A DNA stretch of 64,000 nucleotides, taken from NCBI RefSeq assembly GCF_000403645.1, contig NC_021313.1, positions 2,499,014 through 2,563,013 of the forward strand, read 5' to 3'. Each line of letters opens with the position of its first letter. Position 1 is the stretch's first letter. A program made the position numbers and the translations under genes. Below the pieces are notes generated by a model. That model did no database searches. It saw only the letters and a list, made by a program, of their open reading frames with translations, and was not told where the DNA came from. Origin of the DNA: Salinarchaeum sp. Harcht-Bsk1. GTDB lineage: Archaea; Halobacteriota; Halobacteria; Halobacteriales; Salinarchaeaceae. Positions 27,740 to 35,879 of the stretch are shown here, one piece after another.

Positions 27740-27966
27740 GTCGGCGAACGACTGGAAGGAGTGCGCCAGGAGACTCTCTTCGTTCGTCTCCTGAACCCTG
27801 GCTCGCATGCGCTCGCCAGGACGCCGACCGGGACTGAGCAAATCCGTCGGATTTGCGAGGGTCGGTCGGCAAACGACTGGAAGGAGTGTGCCTGGAGACT
27901 CACTTCGTTCGTCTCCTGAACCCTGGCTCGCATGCGCTCGCCAGGACGCCGACCGGGAATTGAACC
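27740..27966 (-). repeat. Duplicated unit with tRNA-Gly 3'-end fragments and hairpins
   Basis: Two copies (about 27740-27835 and 27865-27959, offset 125 bases) of a unit. In each, a GGAGAC...GTCTCC hairpin with a GAACGAA-type loop and a CCTGGC-12 nt-GCCAGG hairpin precede a truncated tRNA-Gly 3' end (GCCGACCGGGA). The second copy's tRNA fragment (27947-27966) matches 19 of 20 bases of the intact tRNA-Gly 3' part. A separate hairpin, GCAAATCC-GTC-GGATTTGC-like, lies between the copies at about 27838-27857. Confidence 0.75.
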
Positions 27967-28019
27967 ATTGCCAGCGGTTCCTGCTCGGGCCCCTGGCCCT
28001 GCGCGGGCTGCCACTGGCA

Positions 28020-28042
28020 GGATTCAAATCCCGGCGGGCGCA
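28020..28042 (+). repeat. Inverted copy of the tRNA-Gly 3' end
   Basis: Opposite in orientation to the intact tRNA-Gly gene. It matches 20 of 23 bases of its T arm and 3' acceptor strand (core TTCAAATCCCGG and GGCGCA). It is preceded (in tRNA sense) by the 18-base motif at 28045-28062 that also occurs at the tRNA-Cys locus. Confidence 0.75.
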
Positions 28043-28044
28043 GT

Positions 28045-28062
28045 CGCTCCTCACGTTCGTTC
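28045..28062 (-). repeat. 18-base motif shared with the tRNA-Cys locus
   Basis: On the minus strand this reads GAACGAACGTGAGGAGCG, identical to 62450-62467 downstream of tRNA-Cys and in the same relative orientation to its tRNA. Confidence 0.8.
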
Positions 28063-28122
28063 ACCGAAGCGGCTCCGCCGCTTCGAGCCGTGTCTCACGC
28101 TGTTCGACACGACGCCGCGACA

Positions 28123-28193
28123 TGCGCCGACCGGGATTTGAACCCGGGCCATGAGCTTGGAAGGCTCAGGTCCTCCCACTAGACCACCGGCGC
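28123..28193 (-). tRNA. tRNA-Gly (UCC)
   Basis: The minus strand folds as a cloverleaf: acceptor GCGCCGG pairs with TCGGCGC (one G-U), discriminator A; D arm GGTCTAGTGGGAGGACC; anticodon stem TGAGC/GCTCA around loop CTTCCAA, giving anticodon UCC; T arm CCGGG-TTCAAAT-CCCGG. No encoded CCA and no intron. It lies 66 bases downstream of the archease gene on the same strand and is followed by tRNA-derived repeat debris. Confidence 0.95.
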
Positions 28194-28258
28194 TCACTCA
28201 CAGATTTTGTGGTCCGGGATAAGGGCCTTACTCTTCGCGGCCAGCATCGAAGGGTCGT

Positions 28259-28672
28259 TCACACGTCGAAGACGACGTACGCCCGCCACCCGTCGGCGGT
28301 CTCCTCCAGCGCGAGGTCGGAGTAGGTCACCGCCTTGATCTCTCGGGCCTCGACGTCGTCGAACGGGATCCCACGAGCGCTCGCATCGACCGCCCACCGG
28401 TCGCCGTCCTCGGTGACGGTCGCGTCGTTCTCGACCGGGAGCACCGAGCGCACGTCCCGCTCGTAGATCAACTGGTCGAGGTAGTCGAAGAGGAGCGCTT
28501 CCCGGCTCTCGGCCTCGACGGAAAGCTGGAAGCGGTCGCCGCCGGTCTCCGGGATGGAGTCGCACATGGTCGACGCGAGGCCGTCAGCGACCGCGGCGAA
28601 GACGCCGTCGAGCGTCTGGGCCTCGGCCTCGACCGCGACGTCGGCGGTGTGCTCCCGGAGCCAGTAAGGCAT
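28259..28672 (-). CDS. Archease
   Basis: 137 residues. Archease family: YWLREHTADVAVEAEAQTLDGVFAAVADGLASTMCD at the N terminus with the conserved HTAD metal-ligand motif, LLFDYLDQLIYERDV in the middle, and the conserved C-terminal IKAVTYSDLALEETADGWRAYVVFDV. Archease activates the tRNA/RNA ligase RtcB, speeding guanylylation and allowing multiple turnover in tRNA splicing and RNA repair. rtcB is not in the window. The neighbouring tRNA-Gly on the same strand might share its transcript. Confidence 0.92.
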   Translation of the reverse strand: MPYWLREHTADVAVEAEAQTLDGVFAAVADGLASTMCDSIPETGGDRFQLSVEAESREALLFDYLDQLIYERDVRSVLPVENDATVTEDGDRWAVDASARGIPFDDVEAREIKAVTYSDLALEETADGWRAYVVFDV

Positions 28673-28905
28673 GGCTTTCGGTTCGGCGTCGACGCTCTTG
28701 GTTCGGTCGATCGCTCGCGACTGGAGCGGTGGCTATTCGATGCTTCGCTGCCGCGGATCGGCCGGAGCGCCCGACAACTGTTCTGCCTTCGAGCGACGGG
28801 GACAAAACCGCCGGCAAGCGGGCCGATACCATCTGATGCCATTCAATGCCATCACCGAACAAGCGACACGTAGTTACCGCGGGCGGCCGCAGTTCGACGT
28901 AGACC

Positions 28906-30468
28906 ATGCAGGCGGCGCTGATCATCCTCGACGGCTGGGGCCTGGGCGACCACGACCGGCGCGACGCCGTGAAGGCAGCGAACACGCCGGTCTTCGATCG
29001 CGTCGCCGAACAGGGCGCCTACGGCACGCTGAACGTCTCCGGACGCGACGTCGGCCTTCCCGAGGGCCAGATGGGCAACAGCGAGGTCGGCCACCTGAAC
29101 ATCGGCGCCGGCCGGGTCGTCAAGCAGCCGTTCACGAAGATCAACGACGCCATCGCTGCGGGCGAACTCGACGACAACAACGCGCTCCTCGGGGCCATTG
29201 ACGGCGCACGCGACCGAGGTGGCCGGGTGCACTTCATGGGCCTCGTCAGCGACGGCGGCGTCCACTCCTCCCAGCAACACCTCCACGCGCTGATCGACCT
29301 CGCCGCCGAACGGGGCGCTACGGCCGTCACGCACGCCTTCACCGACGGCCGGGACACCGACCCTGATTCCGGCGCGGGCTACGTCGAGGAACTCGAAGCC
29401 CACGTCGCCGAGGCGGGCACCGGCGACGTCGCCACGCTCGAGGGTCGGTACTGGGCGATGGATCGCGACACGAACTGGGAGCGAACCAAGAAAGCCTACG
29501 ACGCGATCGTGGCTCGGGAGGCCGAGTACGAGGCCGAGAGCGGGCTCGACGCCGTCAGCCAGGCCTACGATCGCGACGAGACGGACGAGTTCATCGAGCC
29601 GACGCTGATCGAGGGCCAGCCCGCTCTCGAGGACGGCGACGCGGTCGTCTTCTTCAACTTCCGGCCGGATCGCGCCCGCCAGCTCGTCCGGATGCTCACG
29701 AACACGGAGCCCGACTGGGAGTACGACCTCGACCCGCCCGAGATCGACCTCGCCACGCTCACGGAGTACGACGAGACCTTCGACTTCCCCGTGGCCTTCC
29801 CGCCGGACGAGCCCGAAGCTACCCTCGGGAGCACCCTCGCCGACAACGGCCGCACGCAGCTTCGCACCGCCGAATCCGAGAAGTATCCCCACGTCACCTA
29901 CTTCCTCAACGGCGGTCGCGAGGTCGCCTACGAGGGCGAGCTACGGAACATCGTCGAGTCGCCGGACGTGCCGACCTACGACCGCCAGCCCGAGATGAGC
30001 GCCGCGGGAGTCACCGACCAGGCAATCGAGATCGTCGACGCCGAGGACCCCGACGTGCTGGTCCTCAACTACGCGAACCCGGACATGGTCGGTCACACGG
30101 GCGATTTCGGCGCGGCCATCGCCGCCGTGGAGACCGTCGACGAGCAACTCGGCCGCCTGCTCGGGATGCTCGAGGACCACGGTGCACACGTCCTGATCAC
30201 GGCCGATCACGGGAACGCCGACGACATGGGGACCGAAGACGACCCGCACACGGCCCACACCACGAATCCGGTGCCGTTCGTCTCTGTAGCGCCCTCGCCG
30301 GCCGATCCCGACGCCGACGTGGGCGATCCAGCCGCGGTCGACCGCACCGGTGGCTTCCGGGTCCGGGACGGTGGACGACTCGCAGACATCACGCCGACCA
30401 TCCTCGCGTTGCTCGGGATCGATCAGCCGCCGGTGATGACCGGCGAGTCGCTGCTGGTCGGTCGGTGA
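28906..30468 (+). CDS. gpmI: 2,3-bisphosphoglycerate-independent phosphoglycerate mutase
   Basis: 520 residues. It interconverts 3- and 2-phosphoglycerate in lower glycolysis/gluconeogenesis with two metal ions. The N-terminal metal site LIILDGWGLGDH, the phosphoserine motif QMGNSEVGHLNIGAGR (Ser59), VHFMGLVSDGGVHS, THAFTDGRDTDPDSG, YWAMDRDTNWERTKKAYD, FFNFRPDRARQL, the C-terminal metal sites NPDMVGHTGDF and ITADHGNADDM, and the final HTTNPVPFV all match GpmI. Full length. It is divergent from archease. Confidence 0.97.
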   Translation: MQAALIILDGWGLGDHDRRDAVKAANTPVFDRVAEQGAYGTLNVSGRDVGLPEGQMGNSEVGHLNIGAGRVVKQPFTKINDAIAAGELDDNNALLGAIDGARDRGGRVHFMGLVSDGGVHSSQQHLHALIDLAAERGATAVTHAFTDGRDTDPDSGAGYVEELEAHVAEAGTGDVATLEGRYWAMDRDTNWERTKKAYDAIVAREAEYEAESGLDAVSQAYDRDETDEFIEPTLIEGQPALEDGDAVVFFNFRPDRARQLVRMLTNTEPDWEYDLDPPEIDLATLTEYDETFDFPVAFPPDEPEATLGSTLADNGRTQLRTAESEKYPHVTYFLNGGREVAYEGELRNIVESPDVPTYDRQPEMSAAGVTDQAIEIVDAEDPDVLVLNYANPDMVGHTGDFGAAIAAVETVDEQLGRLLGMLEDHGAHVLITADHGNADDMGTEDDPHTAHTTNPVPFVSVAPSPADPDADVGDPAAVDRTGGFRVRDGGRLADITPTILALLGIDQPPVMTGESLLVGR

Positions 30469-30650
30469 GCCAGTCACTGCTTCTGGGTCGGTGAGCCAGC
30501 CGCTACCGGTTGCTCGGTGAGCGAGTCACATCGCGGGGGATCACAGTCGGACCCATCGAGTCCGACCGATCATGTCGTTCCGTTCCGCTGTAAGACTGTA
30601 CGCGTTACGGCAATTCACGAATTCATGTCAGGGAATTAAGCCCGGAGCGC

Positions 30651-30657
30651 TTTACTT
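30651..30657 (+). promoter_or_regulatory. TATA-like box of the thiolase gene
   Basis: TTTACTT lies 23-29 bases before the ATG at 30680, a leaderless spacing. Upstream at about 30548-30568 is a GTCGGAC-7 nt-GTCCGAC hairpin, and the gpmI-thiolase gap carries three imperfect copies of a TCGGTGAGCCAGTC-like unit. Confidence 0.4.
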
Positions 30658-30679
30658 GACCCCTCTGCTACGAGAGGCC

Positions 30680-31840
30680 ATGGTACGCATCGTCGGCGTG
30701 GGACTCACGCCGTTCGGAACGACGCCCGAGCGGACCGGGCGAGCCATGTTCGCGGAGGCCAGCGAGGAGGCGTTCGCGGACGCAGGCGTTCCGAGGGGAG
30801 ACGTGGAGGCGCTGTACTACGGAAACTTCATGGGGGAACTCGCGGAGCACCAGGGCCACCAGGGCCCGCTGATGGCCGAGGCCGCCGGGATTCAGGCACC
30901 CGCGACGCGATACGAGACGGCCTGCGCGTCGAGCGGAGCGGCCGTCCGGAGCGCGGTGCAGACGCTCCGGAACGGCGAGGCCGACCTCCTGCTGGTCGGC
31001 GGGGCCGAGCGGATGACCAACCTCGGGACGGGCGGCGCGACGGAGGCGCTCGCGATCGCCGCGGACGATCTCTACGAGGTCCGCGCCGGGGTGACCTTCC
31101 CCGGTGCGTACGCGTTGATGGCGAACGCCTACTTCGAGGCCTTCGGCGGGTCTCGGGAGGATCTCGCCGAGATCGCGGTCAAGAACCACGAGAACGCTCT
31201 CGAGAACGAGTACGCCCAGTACCAGAAGCGCATCGACGTTGATACCGTGCTCGAGGCCCCGATGGTCTCCGCGCCGCTGGGCCTCTACGACGCCTGTCCG
31301 ATCACCGACGGCGCGAGCGCTCTGCTCCTCGCGAGCGACGAGTACGCCGAACGGAACGACCTCGACGCACCGGTCACGATCACCGGGTCGGGCCAGGGCG
31401 GCGACAACCTCGCGCTGCAGGATCGCGAGCACCTCGCGCGCTCCCCGGCCGCGGACGAGGCTGCCGCCGAGGCCTACGAGGACGCCGGCATCGGCCCCGA
31501 CGACGTCGGCGTCGCAGAGGTTCACGACTGCTTCACGATCGCGGAGGTGCTCGCGCTCGAATCGCTGGGCTTCTACGAGCCCGGCGAGGGCATAGGCGCC
31601 GCACGCCGGGGCGAAACGACCGCCACCGGCGACCGTCCGATCAATCTCTCGGGCGGTCTCAAGGCGAAGGGGCACCCGGTCGGGGCGACCGGGGCCGCCC
31701 AGATCGCAGAACTCGCGCAGCTCCTCCGAGGTGACCACGTCAACAGCGACGCCGTCGCCGACGTCGACGTCGGCGTCGCGCACAACGCGGGTGGCACCGT
31801 CGCGAGTGCGTTCGTCCACGTCGTGGAGGTGGACGCATGA
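30680..31840 (+). CDS. Thiolase-family acyl-CoA acyltransferase
   Basis: 386 residues. The nucleophile Cys82 is in YETACASSGAAVRS; other thiolase signatures are LLVGGAERMTNLGTG, ITDGASALLLAS, VGVAEVHDCFTIAEVLALE, GGLKAKGHPVGATGAAQI (catalytic His) and GVAHNAGGTVAS. It is of the SCP2/archaeal acetyl-CoA acetyltransferase type, which works with a DUF35 zinc-ribbon/OB partner encoded directly downstream. The start follows a promoter-like box; an earlier ATG at 30572 would add a non-conserved 36 residues. Probably beta-oxidation or acetoacetyl-CoA formation. Confidence 0.9.
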   Translation: MVRIVGVGLTPFGTTPERTGRAMFAEASEEAFADAGVPRGDVEALYYGNFMGELAEHQGHQGPLMAEAAGIQAPATRYETACASSGAAVRSAVQTLRNGEADLLLVGGAERMTNLGTGGATEALAIAADDLYEVRAGVTFPGAYALMANAYFEAFGGSREDLAEIAVKNHENALENEYAQYQKRIDVDTVLEAPMVSAPLGLYDACPITDGASALLLASDEYAERNDLDAPVTITGSGQGGDNLALQDREHLARSPAADEAAAEAYEDAGIGPDDVGVAEVHDCFTIAEVLALESLGFYEPGEGIGAARRGETTATGDRPINLSGGLKAKGHPVGATGAAQIAELAQLLRGDHVNSDAVADVDVGVAHNAGGTVASAFVHVVEVDA

Positions 31841-32262
31841 GCGACGATGCGTCGCCAAGGATCCTGACCGATGGTGGCGAGGACGCCGCCGGCGACGAGG
31901 GGTACGACGAGTGGCTCGCCGCGGTTTCCGACGGCGAGGGCTACTACCTGGCCTGCGAGAACGGCCACGGCTCACTGCCGCCGCGTCGGCGCTGTCCCCA
32001 CTGCGGCAGCGGCGAACTCGACGAGAAGCCGCTCCCGGCCAGCGGCACGGTCGAGACCTTCACCGAGACGCAGGTCCCGATCCCGAGCTTCGAGGAGGAC
32101 GCTCCCTACGTCGTCGCGATCGCCTCCTTCGGCGACGTCCGGATCACCGGGCAGTACCGCGAGATCGACCCGGGTGAGGTGGCCGTCGGTCAGTCGGTCC
32201 GGGTGGACGTCAGCGAGCGGGAGACGACGGGCGAACCGCTGGTCGTGTTTCGTCCTGCCTGA
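31837..32262 (+). CDS. DUF35 zinc-ribbon/OB-fold acyl-CoA-binding protein
   Basis: 141 residues. A zinc-ribbon part (YLACENGHGSLPPRRRCPHCGSGEL) is followed by the OB fold (LPASGTVETFTETQVPIPSFEEDAPYVVAIASFGDVRITGQ ... VRVDVSERETTGEPLVVFRP). It overlaps the thiolase stop by four bases (ATGA), so translation is coupled. In archaea DUF35 proteins form complexes with thiolase (and HMG-CoA synthase) and channel CoA thioesters; by position this is the thiolase partner. Confidence 0.92.
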   Translation: MSDDASPRILTDGGEDAAGDEGYDEWLAAVSDGEGYYLACENGHGSLPPRRRCPHCGSGELDEKPLPASGTVETFTETQVPIPSFEEDAPYVVAIASFGDVRITGQYREIDPGEVAVGQSVRVDVSERETTGEPLVVFRPA

Positions 32263-32298
32263 CCACGGGTCGATCCGGGCCGACTGCCGGACCGCTTC

Positions 32299-33231
32299 TC
32301 ACGCGTTCGCAGGAACGAGCCCGAGTTCGAGCGCAGCGAGCGTCTCCGTCGGGTGCTCGAGGTGCGGGAGCCGTTTCGCGTAGTCGACCACGACGAGCCG
32401 CGCGTCCGTCGCCTCTGCCAGCGCGCGCCCCTCGGCCAGCGAGGGGTCGGTCGACTCGCGGCCCCAGAGCAAGGTCACGTCGGCGTCGACGTCCGCGAGT
32501 GCCGTCTCGAGGTCCATCGTCGGGTCGAGGTAGCCGCTCAGGTACGACGCCGGGGCGAATCTCGCGCCGGGCTGGTGGGCGCTCTGCCAGCAGTACTCGA
32601 CGTACTCCTGGTCCGGACGACCGTAGTATCGGTCGCCGACGGCACCGTTCCGCAGGCCGGCGGTACTCGTCAGCCAGTTGTAGATCGCGGTGCCGAGCAC
32701 GGGCGAGCGCACCAGTGCGCGCCGGGCGACGGATCGCCCGTCGGTGTCGGCGGCAGGCGTGACGAGGACGAGCCGTTCGACGTCGGCTCGCGGAGCGGCG
32801 AGCGCCGCGTAACTCGCCGTCAGTCCCGACGCGACGACTGCCGGCCGACCGGCGTCGTGATCGGGCACCTCGGCGAGGAAGTCGCCGACGAACGCCTCGT
32901 AGATGCTCGCGGAGTAGGTCAGCGGAGGACGGTCCGAGCGGCCGTAGCCCGGCAGATCCGGCGCGTAGACGCGGTGATCCTCGGCGAGGGCCTCGGCGAC
33001 GCCCGCGAACTCCCTGCTCGTGCCCACGACGCCGACGTCGTGGAGTAATACCACCGGCGGGTCGTCCGGATCGCCGAGCGCGGCGTAGGCCACCTCCATC
33101 CCGCGCCAGCGATAGTAGTCCTGGTCGCCGGCGAGCGCAGGCGGGAGCGCACCACCGGCGCGCCCGAGCGCCCGGTTTCCGATCGCGGCGATTCCGGCAC
33201 CAGCGGCGAGCGCGAAGGACCGGCCTCTCAT
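32299..33231 (-). CDS. Alpha/beta-fold hydrolase-like protein (nucleophile apparently missing)
   Basis: 310 residues starting MRGRSFALAAGAGIAAIGNRALG, an N-terminal hydrophobic helix that may anchor it to the membrane. The fold is clear: PPVVLLHDVGVVGTSREFAGVAEAL, RVYAPDLPGYGRSDRPPLTYSA, LLWGRESTDPSLAEGRALAE and a final RLPHLEHPTETLAALEL with the His. The nucleophile elbow, usually GxSxG, reads VVASGLTASYAAL, and the expected Ser aligns with Leu. It may be a non-hydrolytic binding protein. The start at 33231 is preferred because upstream codons cross into the next intergenic region. Confidence 0.8.
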   Translation of the reverse strand: MRGRSFALAAGAGIAAIGNRALGRAGGALPPALAGDQDYYRWRGMEVAYAALGDPDDPPVVLLHDVGVVGTSREFAGVAEALAEDHRVYAPDLPGYGRSDRPPLTYSASIYEAFVGDFLAEVPDHDAGRPAVVASGLTASYAALAAPRADVERLVLVTPAADTDGRSVARRALVRSPVLGTAIYNWLTSTAGLRNGAVGDRYYGRPDQEYVEYCWQSAHQPGARFAPASYLSGYLDPTMDLETALADVDADVTLLWGRESTDPSLAEGRALAEATDARLVVVDYAKRLPHLEHPTETLAALELGLVPANA

Positions 33232-33499
33232 ACCCTGGATCTCAGCCGCACGGGACTTAGGCGTGCCGACGTTGGGCTCGACGAACGACGTCCTCCGAAA
33301 CTCCGACGATCGAGCGGTCGTACCAGTTCCGACCGTCGCCGGAACTGCCAGCACCGTTTCCCGCTGTCCTCCAGCGTGGTTGCAATGGCTGGCTGGCGGC
33401 CTCGATTCCCCGTTCGCTGGAGGCACAGACGGCCGATTCCTGGTCGGTCCTGGAGCCTGTGCCGCCAACGCTTATCCGCCGACCAGCCGTAGTTCGGGT

Positions 33500-33955
33500 A
33501 TGGCACTCGACGTGAGCACTCCCGCGCCGCCCGAACTGGAGCCGATCGACCCCGAGGAGTACGACGACGTCGAGGTCGTCTCGGACACGGACTACCGCAG
33601 AGAGGAGATCGGCGATTTCCTCGAGGACGGCGCCTGGGAGGAGTCGTTCGACACGTGGCGAGAGGACTCCGACATGGACGAGGACACCTTCGCCGTCGTC
33701 GAGGATCTCGGCCTCTTCGAGGACTTCGACTTCTTCTGGGACTCCTTCGCTGACCGCGTCGGCTACCACTCGCCCGGCGTCCCCGAGAACTGGAAGGAAC
33801 GGGACATCCACCCCGAACTCGACACCTGGGAGCGGGCGTCGACGATCAACGCGGAACTCGCGGAGCTGGGCCAGATCGTCTGTGACGTGCTCAAGGCCGA
33901 CTACATCGACTGGGAGAGCGAGTACGAGGCACCGGACGACCTGCCCGACTACTAA
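33500..33955 (+). CDS. Conserved acidic haloarchaeal protein, function unknown
   Basis: 151 residues, extremely acidic (PIDPEEYDDVEVVSDTDYRREEIGDFLEDG), rich in Trp, Phe and Tyr: WEESFDTWREDSDMDE, FEDFDFFWDSFADRVGYHSP, then TWERASTINAELAELGQIVCDVLKADYIDW. No transmembrane segment, Cys cluster or catalytic motif. The low pI is extreme even for a haloarchaeal cytosolic protein. The ATG at 33500 starts just after the intergenic GC-rich stretch. Likely a small helical protein conserved in haloarchaea. Confidence 0.7.
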   Translation: MALDVSTPAPPELEPIDPEEYDDVEVVSDTDYRREEIGDFLEDGAWEESFDTWREDSDMDEDTFAVVEDLGLFEDFDFFWDSFADRVGYHSPGVPENWKERDIHPELDTWERASTINAELAELGQIVCDVLKADYIDWESEYEAPDDLPDY

Positions 33956-34057
33956 CTCGTCGTTGCGCAGGAGCCTCACCGCTCGCCTGGCTCGTCTGCG
34001 CTTCTCGAATCGGGATCCAGAAGCTCGAACTGAGGTCCTCTTGTCCGAACTGAGGTC

Positions 34058-34408
34058 CTACTCCTCGTACGCGAGGTTCATGATCCACTGCGAGAAGGCG
34101 TCGCTCTGTGGATCGATCTCTTCCTCGCCGATGAAGGGTGAGAGCATGTCGCCGGCCATCAACAGCGAGAAGTCGAGGTCGCGGGCGACAGGTGCGATGA
34201 AGTAGGTGTTGTGTCCCTGGTAGACGGCCTCCTCGCGGTCGACGAGCCCTTTCTCGTCGAGGGACTCGACGATCCGGCTCCCCTTTCGCGAGGAGACGTC
34301 GAGTTCCTTCCAGAACTCGCTCTGGTGGATCCCGCCGGTCTCACGGACGAGTTCCAGTCCGGCGAGCTCGTCCTCCGAGAGCTCCGTCTCGGCGGCCGTC
34401 GCGCTCAC
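34058..34408 (-). CDS. Winged-helix transcription regulator (MarR/Lrp-like)
   Basis: 116 residues. ELAGLELVRETGGIHQSEFWKELDVSSRKGSRIVESLDEKGLVDREEAVYQGHNTYFIAP forms a complete winged helix, with helices 2-3 at HQSEFWKELDVSSRKGSRIVESLDE and a wing near YQGHNTY. The C-terminal 45 residues (LLMAGDMLSPFIGEEEIDPQSDAFSQWIMNLAYEE) may dimerise. It resembles short haloarchaeal Lrp/MarR-like regulators. The target is unknown. Confidence 0.83.
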   Translation of the reverse strand: MSATAAETELSEDELAGLELVRETGGIHQSEFWKELDVSSRKGSRIVESLDEKGLVDREEAVYQGHNTYFIAPVARDLDFSLLMAGDMLSPFIGEEEIDPQSDAFSQWIMNLAYEE

Positions 34409-34492
34409 GGCTCACCACCCGAGAAGTCGCGGTCGCTGAGCATACGTATGCACACAGACCGCCGCGGAGTTACTTAACCCCTCCTGTCGAGG

Positions 34493-35269
34493 TTACCCGC
34501 TGGCCTCGCGCAGTACCGCTGGCATCTCCACCGGCGCGTACGCCGTTTCACACGGTGGTCCGTCGGCGAAGTCGTAGGTCGTGGCGCCGTCGGCGCCGAT
34601 CGTCACGAGCGACGACGATCGCGTGCCGAACCGATCGTGGTGGAGACACACCTCGTAGTCGTGGTCCCGGAGCCGCTCGGTCGCGGCGTCGAGCCACGTC
34701 GACGGTGACGACGCGTCCGCAACGCCTTCCGCCTCCGTAGCGTTTCCCGCCCCCGAAGCAACGGACGCGAGTTCCCCTCGGAGCCGCACCGCTCGCTCGT
34801 CTGCCTCGTTCTTTCCGGGGTTGACGATCACGTGGACGCCAGGGTCGAGTACCTGGACGCGGAGGTCGCCGTCCCACTCGAGGTAGCTCGCCTCCTCCCG
34901 ATCGGCGACGAGGAGATTGAACCCCGCGTACTCGAACTCGGCGACCTGCTCCTGGACGAGCGCTACGGCTGCGGCGGCGTCGTCCGCGCGGAGGGCGTCC
35001 CGGACGAGCAGGCCGCGCGAGCGCTCACCGGCGAGGTCGGGGGCGCCGTCCTCGCGGTTCCAGCGGTTCGTGATCCCGACGAACAGCCCACGCTCGGAGA
35101 CGCCGATCCAGGTGCCACCGGCCTCGGCGTCCTGTGGCGCAAGTACGGTCGGATCGCTCTCGAGTACGCGCGGGGGATGCGACTCGCGGTCCAGCGCCTC
35201 GTCGCGGTTCGCTGCGACGGCGATCGGCGCGTCGTCGAGCACCTGCCACGCGAACGCGATCGTACACAC
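34493..35269 (-). CDS. NRDE/TANGO2 family protein
   Basis: 258 residues. The family hallmark AANRDEALDRESHPP is near the N terminus after MCTIAFAWQV (Cys2), followed by APQDAEAGGTWIGVSERGLFVGITNRW. Later FNLLVADREEASYLEWDGD and ATERLRDHDYEVCLHHDRFGTRSSSLVTIGADGATTYDFADGPPC match the C-terminal domain. These proteins adopt an Ntn-hydrolase fold; eukaryotic TANGO2 has been linked to heme and lipid metabolism, but the archaeal role is not known. Confidence 0.9.
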   Translation of the reverse strand: MCTIAFAWQVLDDAPIAVAANRDEALDRESHPPRVLESDPTVLAPQDAEAGGTWIGVSERGLFVGITNRWNREDGAPDLAGERSRGLLVRDALRADDAAAAVALVQEQVAEFEYAGFNLLVADREEASYLEWDGDLRVQVLDPGVHVIVNPGKNEADERAVRLRGELASVASGAGNATEAEGVADASSPSTWLDAATERLRDHDYEVCLHHDRFGTRSSSLVTIGADGATTYDFADGPPCETAYAPVEMPAVLREASG

Positions 35270-35373
35270 GCGCGCAAGTACGGGGGTGAATGGAATAAGG
35301 ATGTGGTCGGGTCGGGCGTCGACGCGTGCGAATCGGGGTGTCGTCGGACGACTGGCGGCCGGAAGGAGCCGAT

Positions 35374-35760
35374 TTAATCGAAGTCGTGGTCGGGATCGTC
35401 CTCGACCTGGCGCTTGAGGGACTCGCGGCGGGACTTGGCGTCGCGACCGGTGGCGGCCTCGAGGAAATCGTTCTTCAGAGAGACGGCCTCCTCGGCGGCC
35501 TCGAGTTCTTCGGGGCCGAGGTCCGCGACGTCGCGCTCGTGGAACTCGACGGCGATCTTGTCCTTCTTGGACCCGTACTCGGTCTTGCCGACGACGATGC
35601 GCTCGAACACGGGGTTGTCGGGTTCCTCGACGACGTTGAGGTCGTTCCCCTTGAAGGACTCCGTGGTGGTGATCGGTCCGAAGTACTCCTCGATCTCGCC
35701 CTCCAGGTCGGGCATCCGTTCGTCGAGGTACTCGCCGCGGCGCATCTTGTACTCCTTCAT
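35374..35760 (-). CDS. DUF5611 family protein
   Basis: 128 residues starting MKEYKMRRGEYLDERMPDL, a start conserved in haloarchaeal relatives I recall as DUF5611; in-frame codons further upstream are not. The core EEYFGPITTTESFKGNDLNVVEEPDNPVFERIVVGKTEYGSKKDKIAVEFHERDVADL and the basic-acidic C-terminal tail (GRDAKSRRESLKRQVEDDPDHDFD) have no known catalytic motif. Function unknown. Confidence 0.78.
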   Translation of the reverse strand: MKEYKMRRGEYLDERMPDLEGEIEEYFGPITTTESFKGNDLNVVEEPDNPVFERIVVGKTEYGSKKDKIAVEFHERDVADLGPEELEAAEEAVSLKNDFLEAATGRDAKSRRESLKRQVEDDPDHDFD

Positions 35761-35879
35761 GGAAACACTGTCCTGCCCGAACTGGTATACCTGTTGCGCT
35801 CTCGGGGCCGTTGCCGTCGCCACAGTTCGCGGGGAGCCGTGGGGTAATCGAACCGATTCTCGCCGACGCACCGGCGAGT

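Noticed and set aside
28020-28042. TTCAAATCCCGG segment considered as the 3' end of another tRNA gene
   Set aside because: No cloverleaf can be formed upstream on that strand. It matches tRNA-Gly at 20 of 23 bases, so it is an inverted partial copy.
27673-28054. Overlapping frames of 113-145 codons in the tRNA-Gly repeat debris
   Set aside because: They translate the repeated hairpin unit and tRNA fragments. The repeated peptide reflects the DNA duplication.
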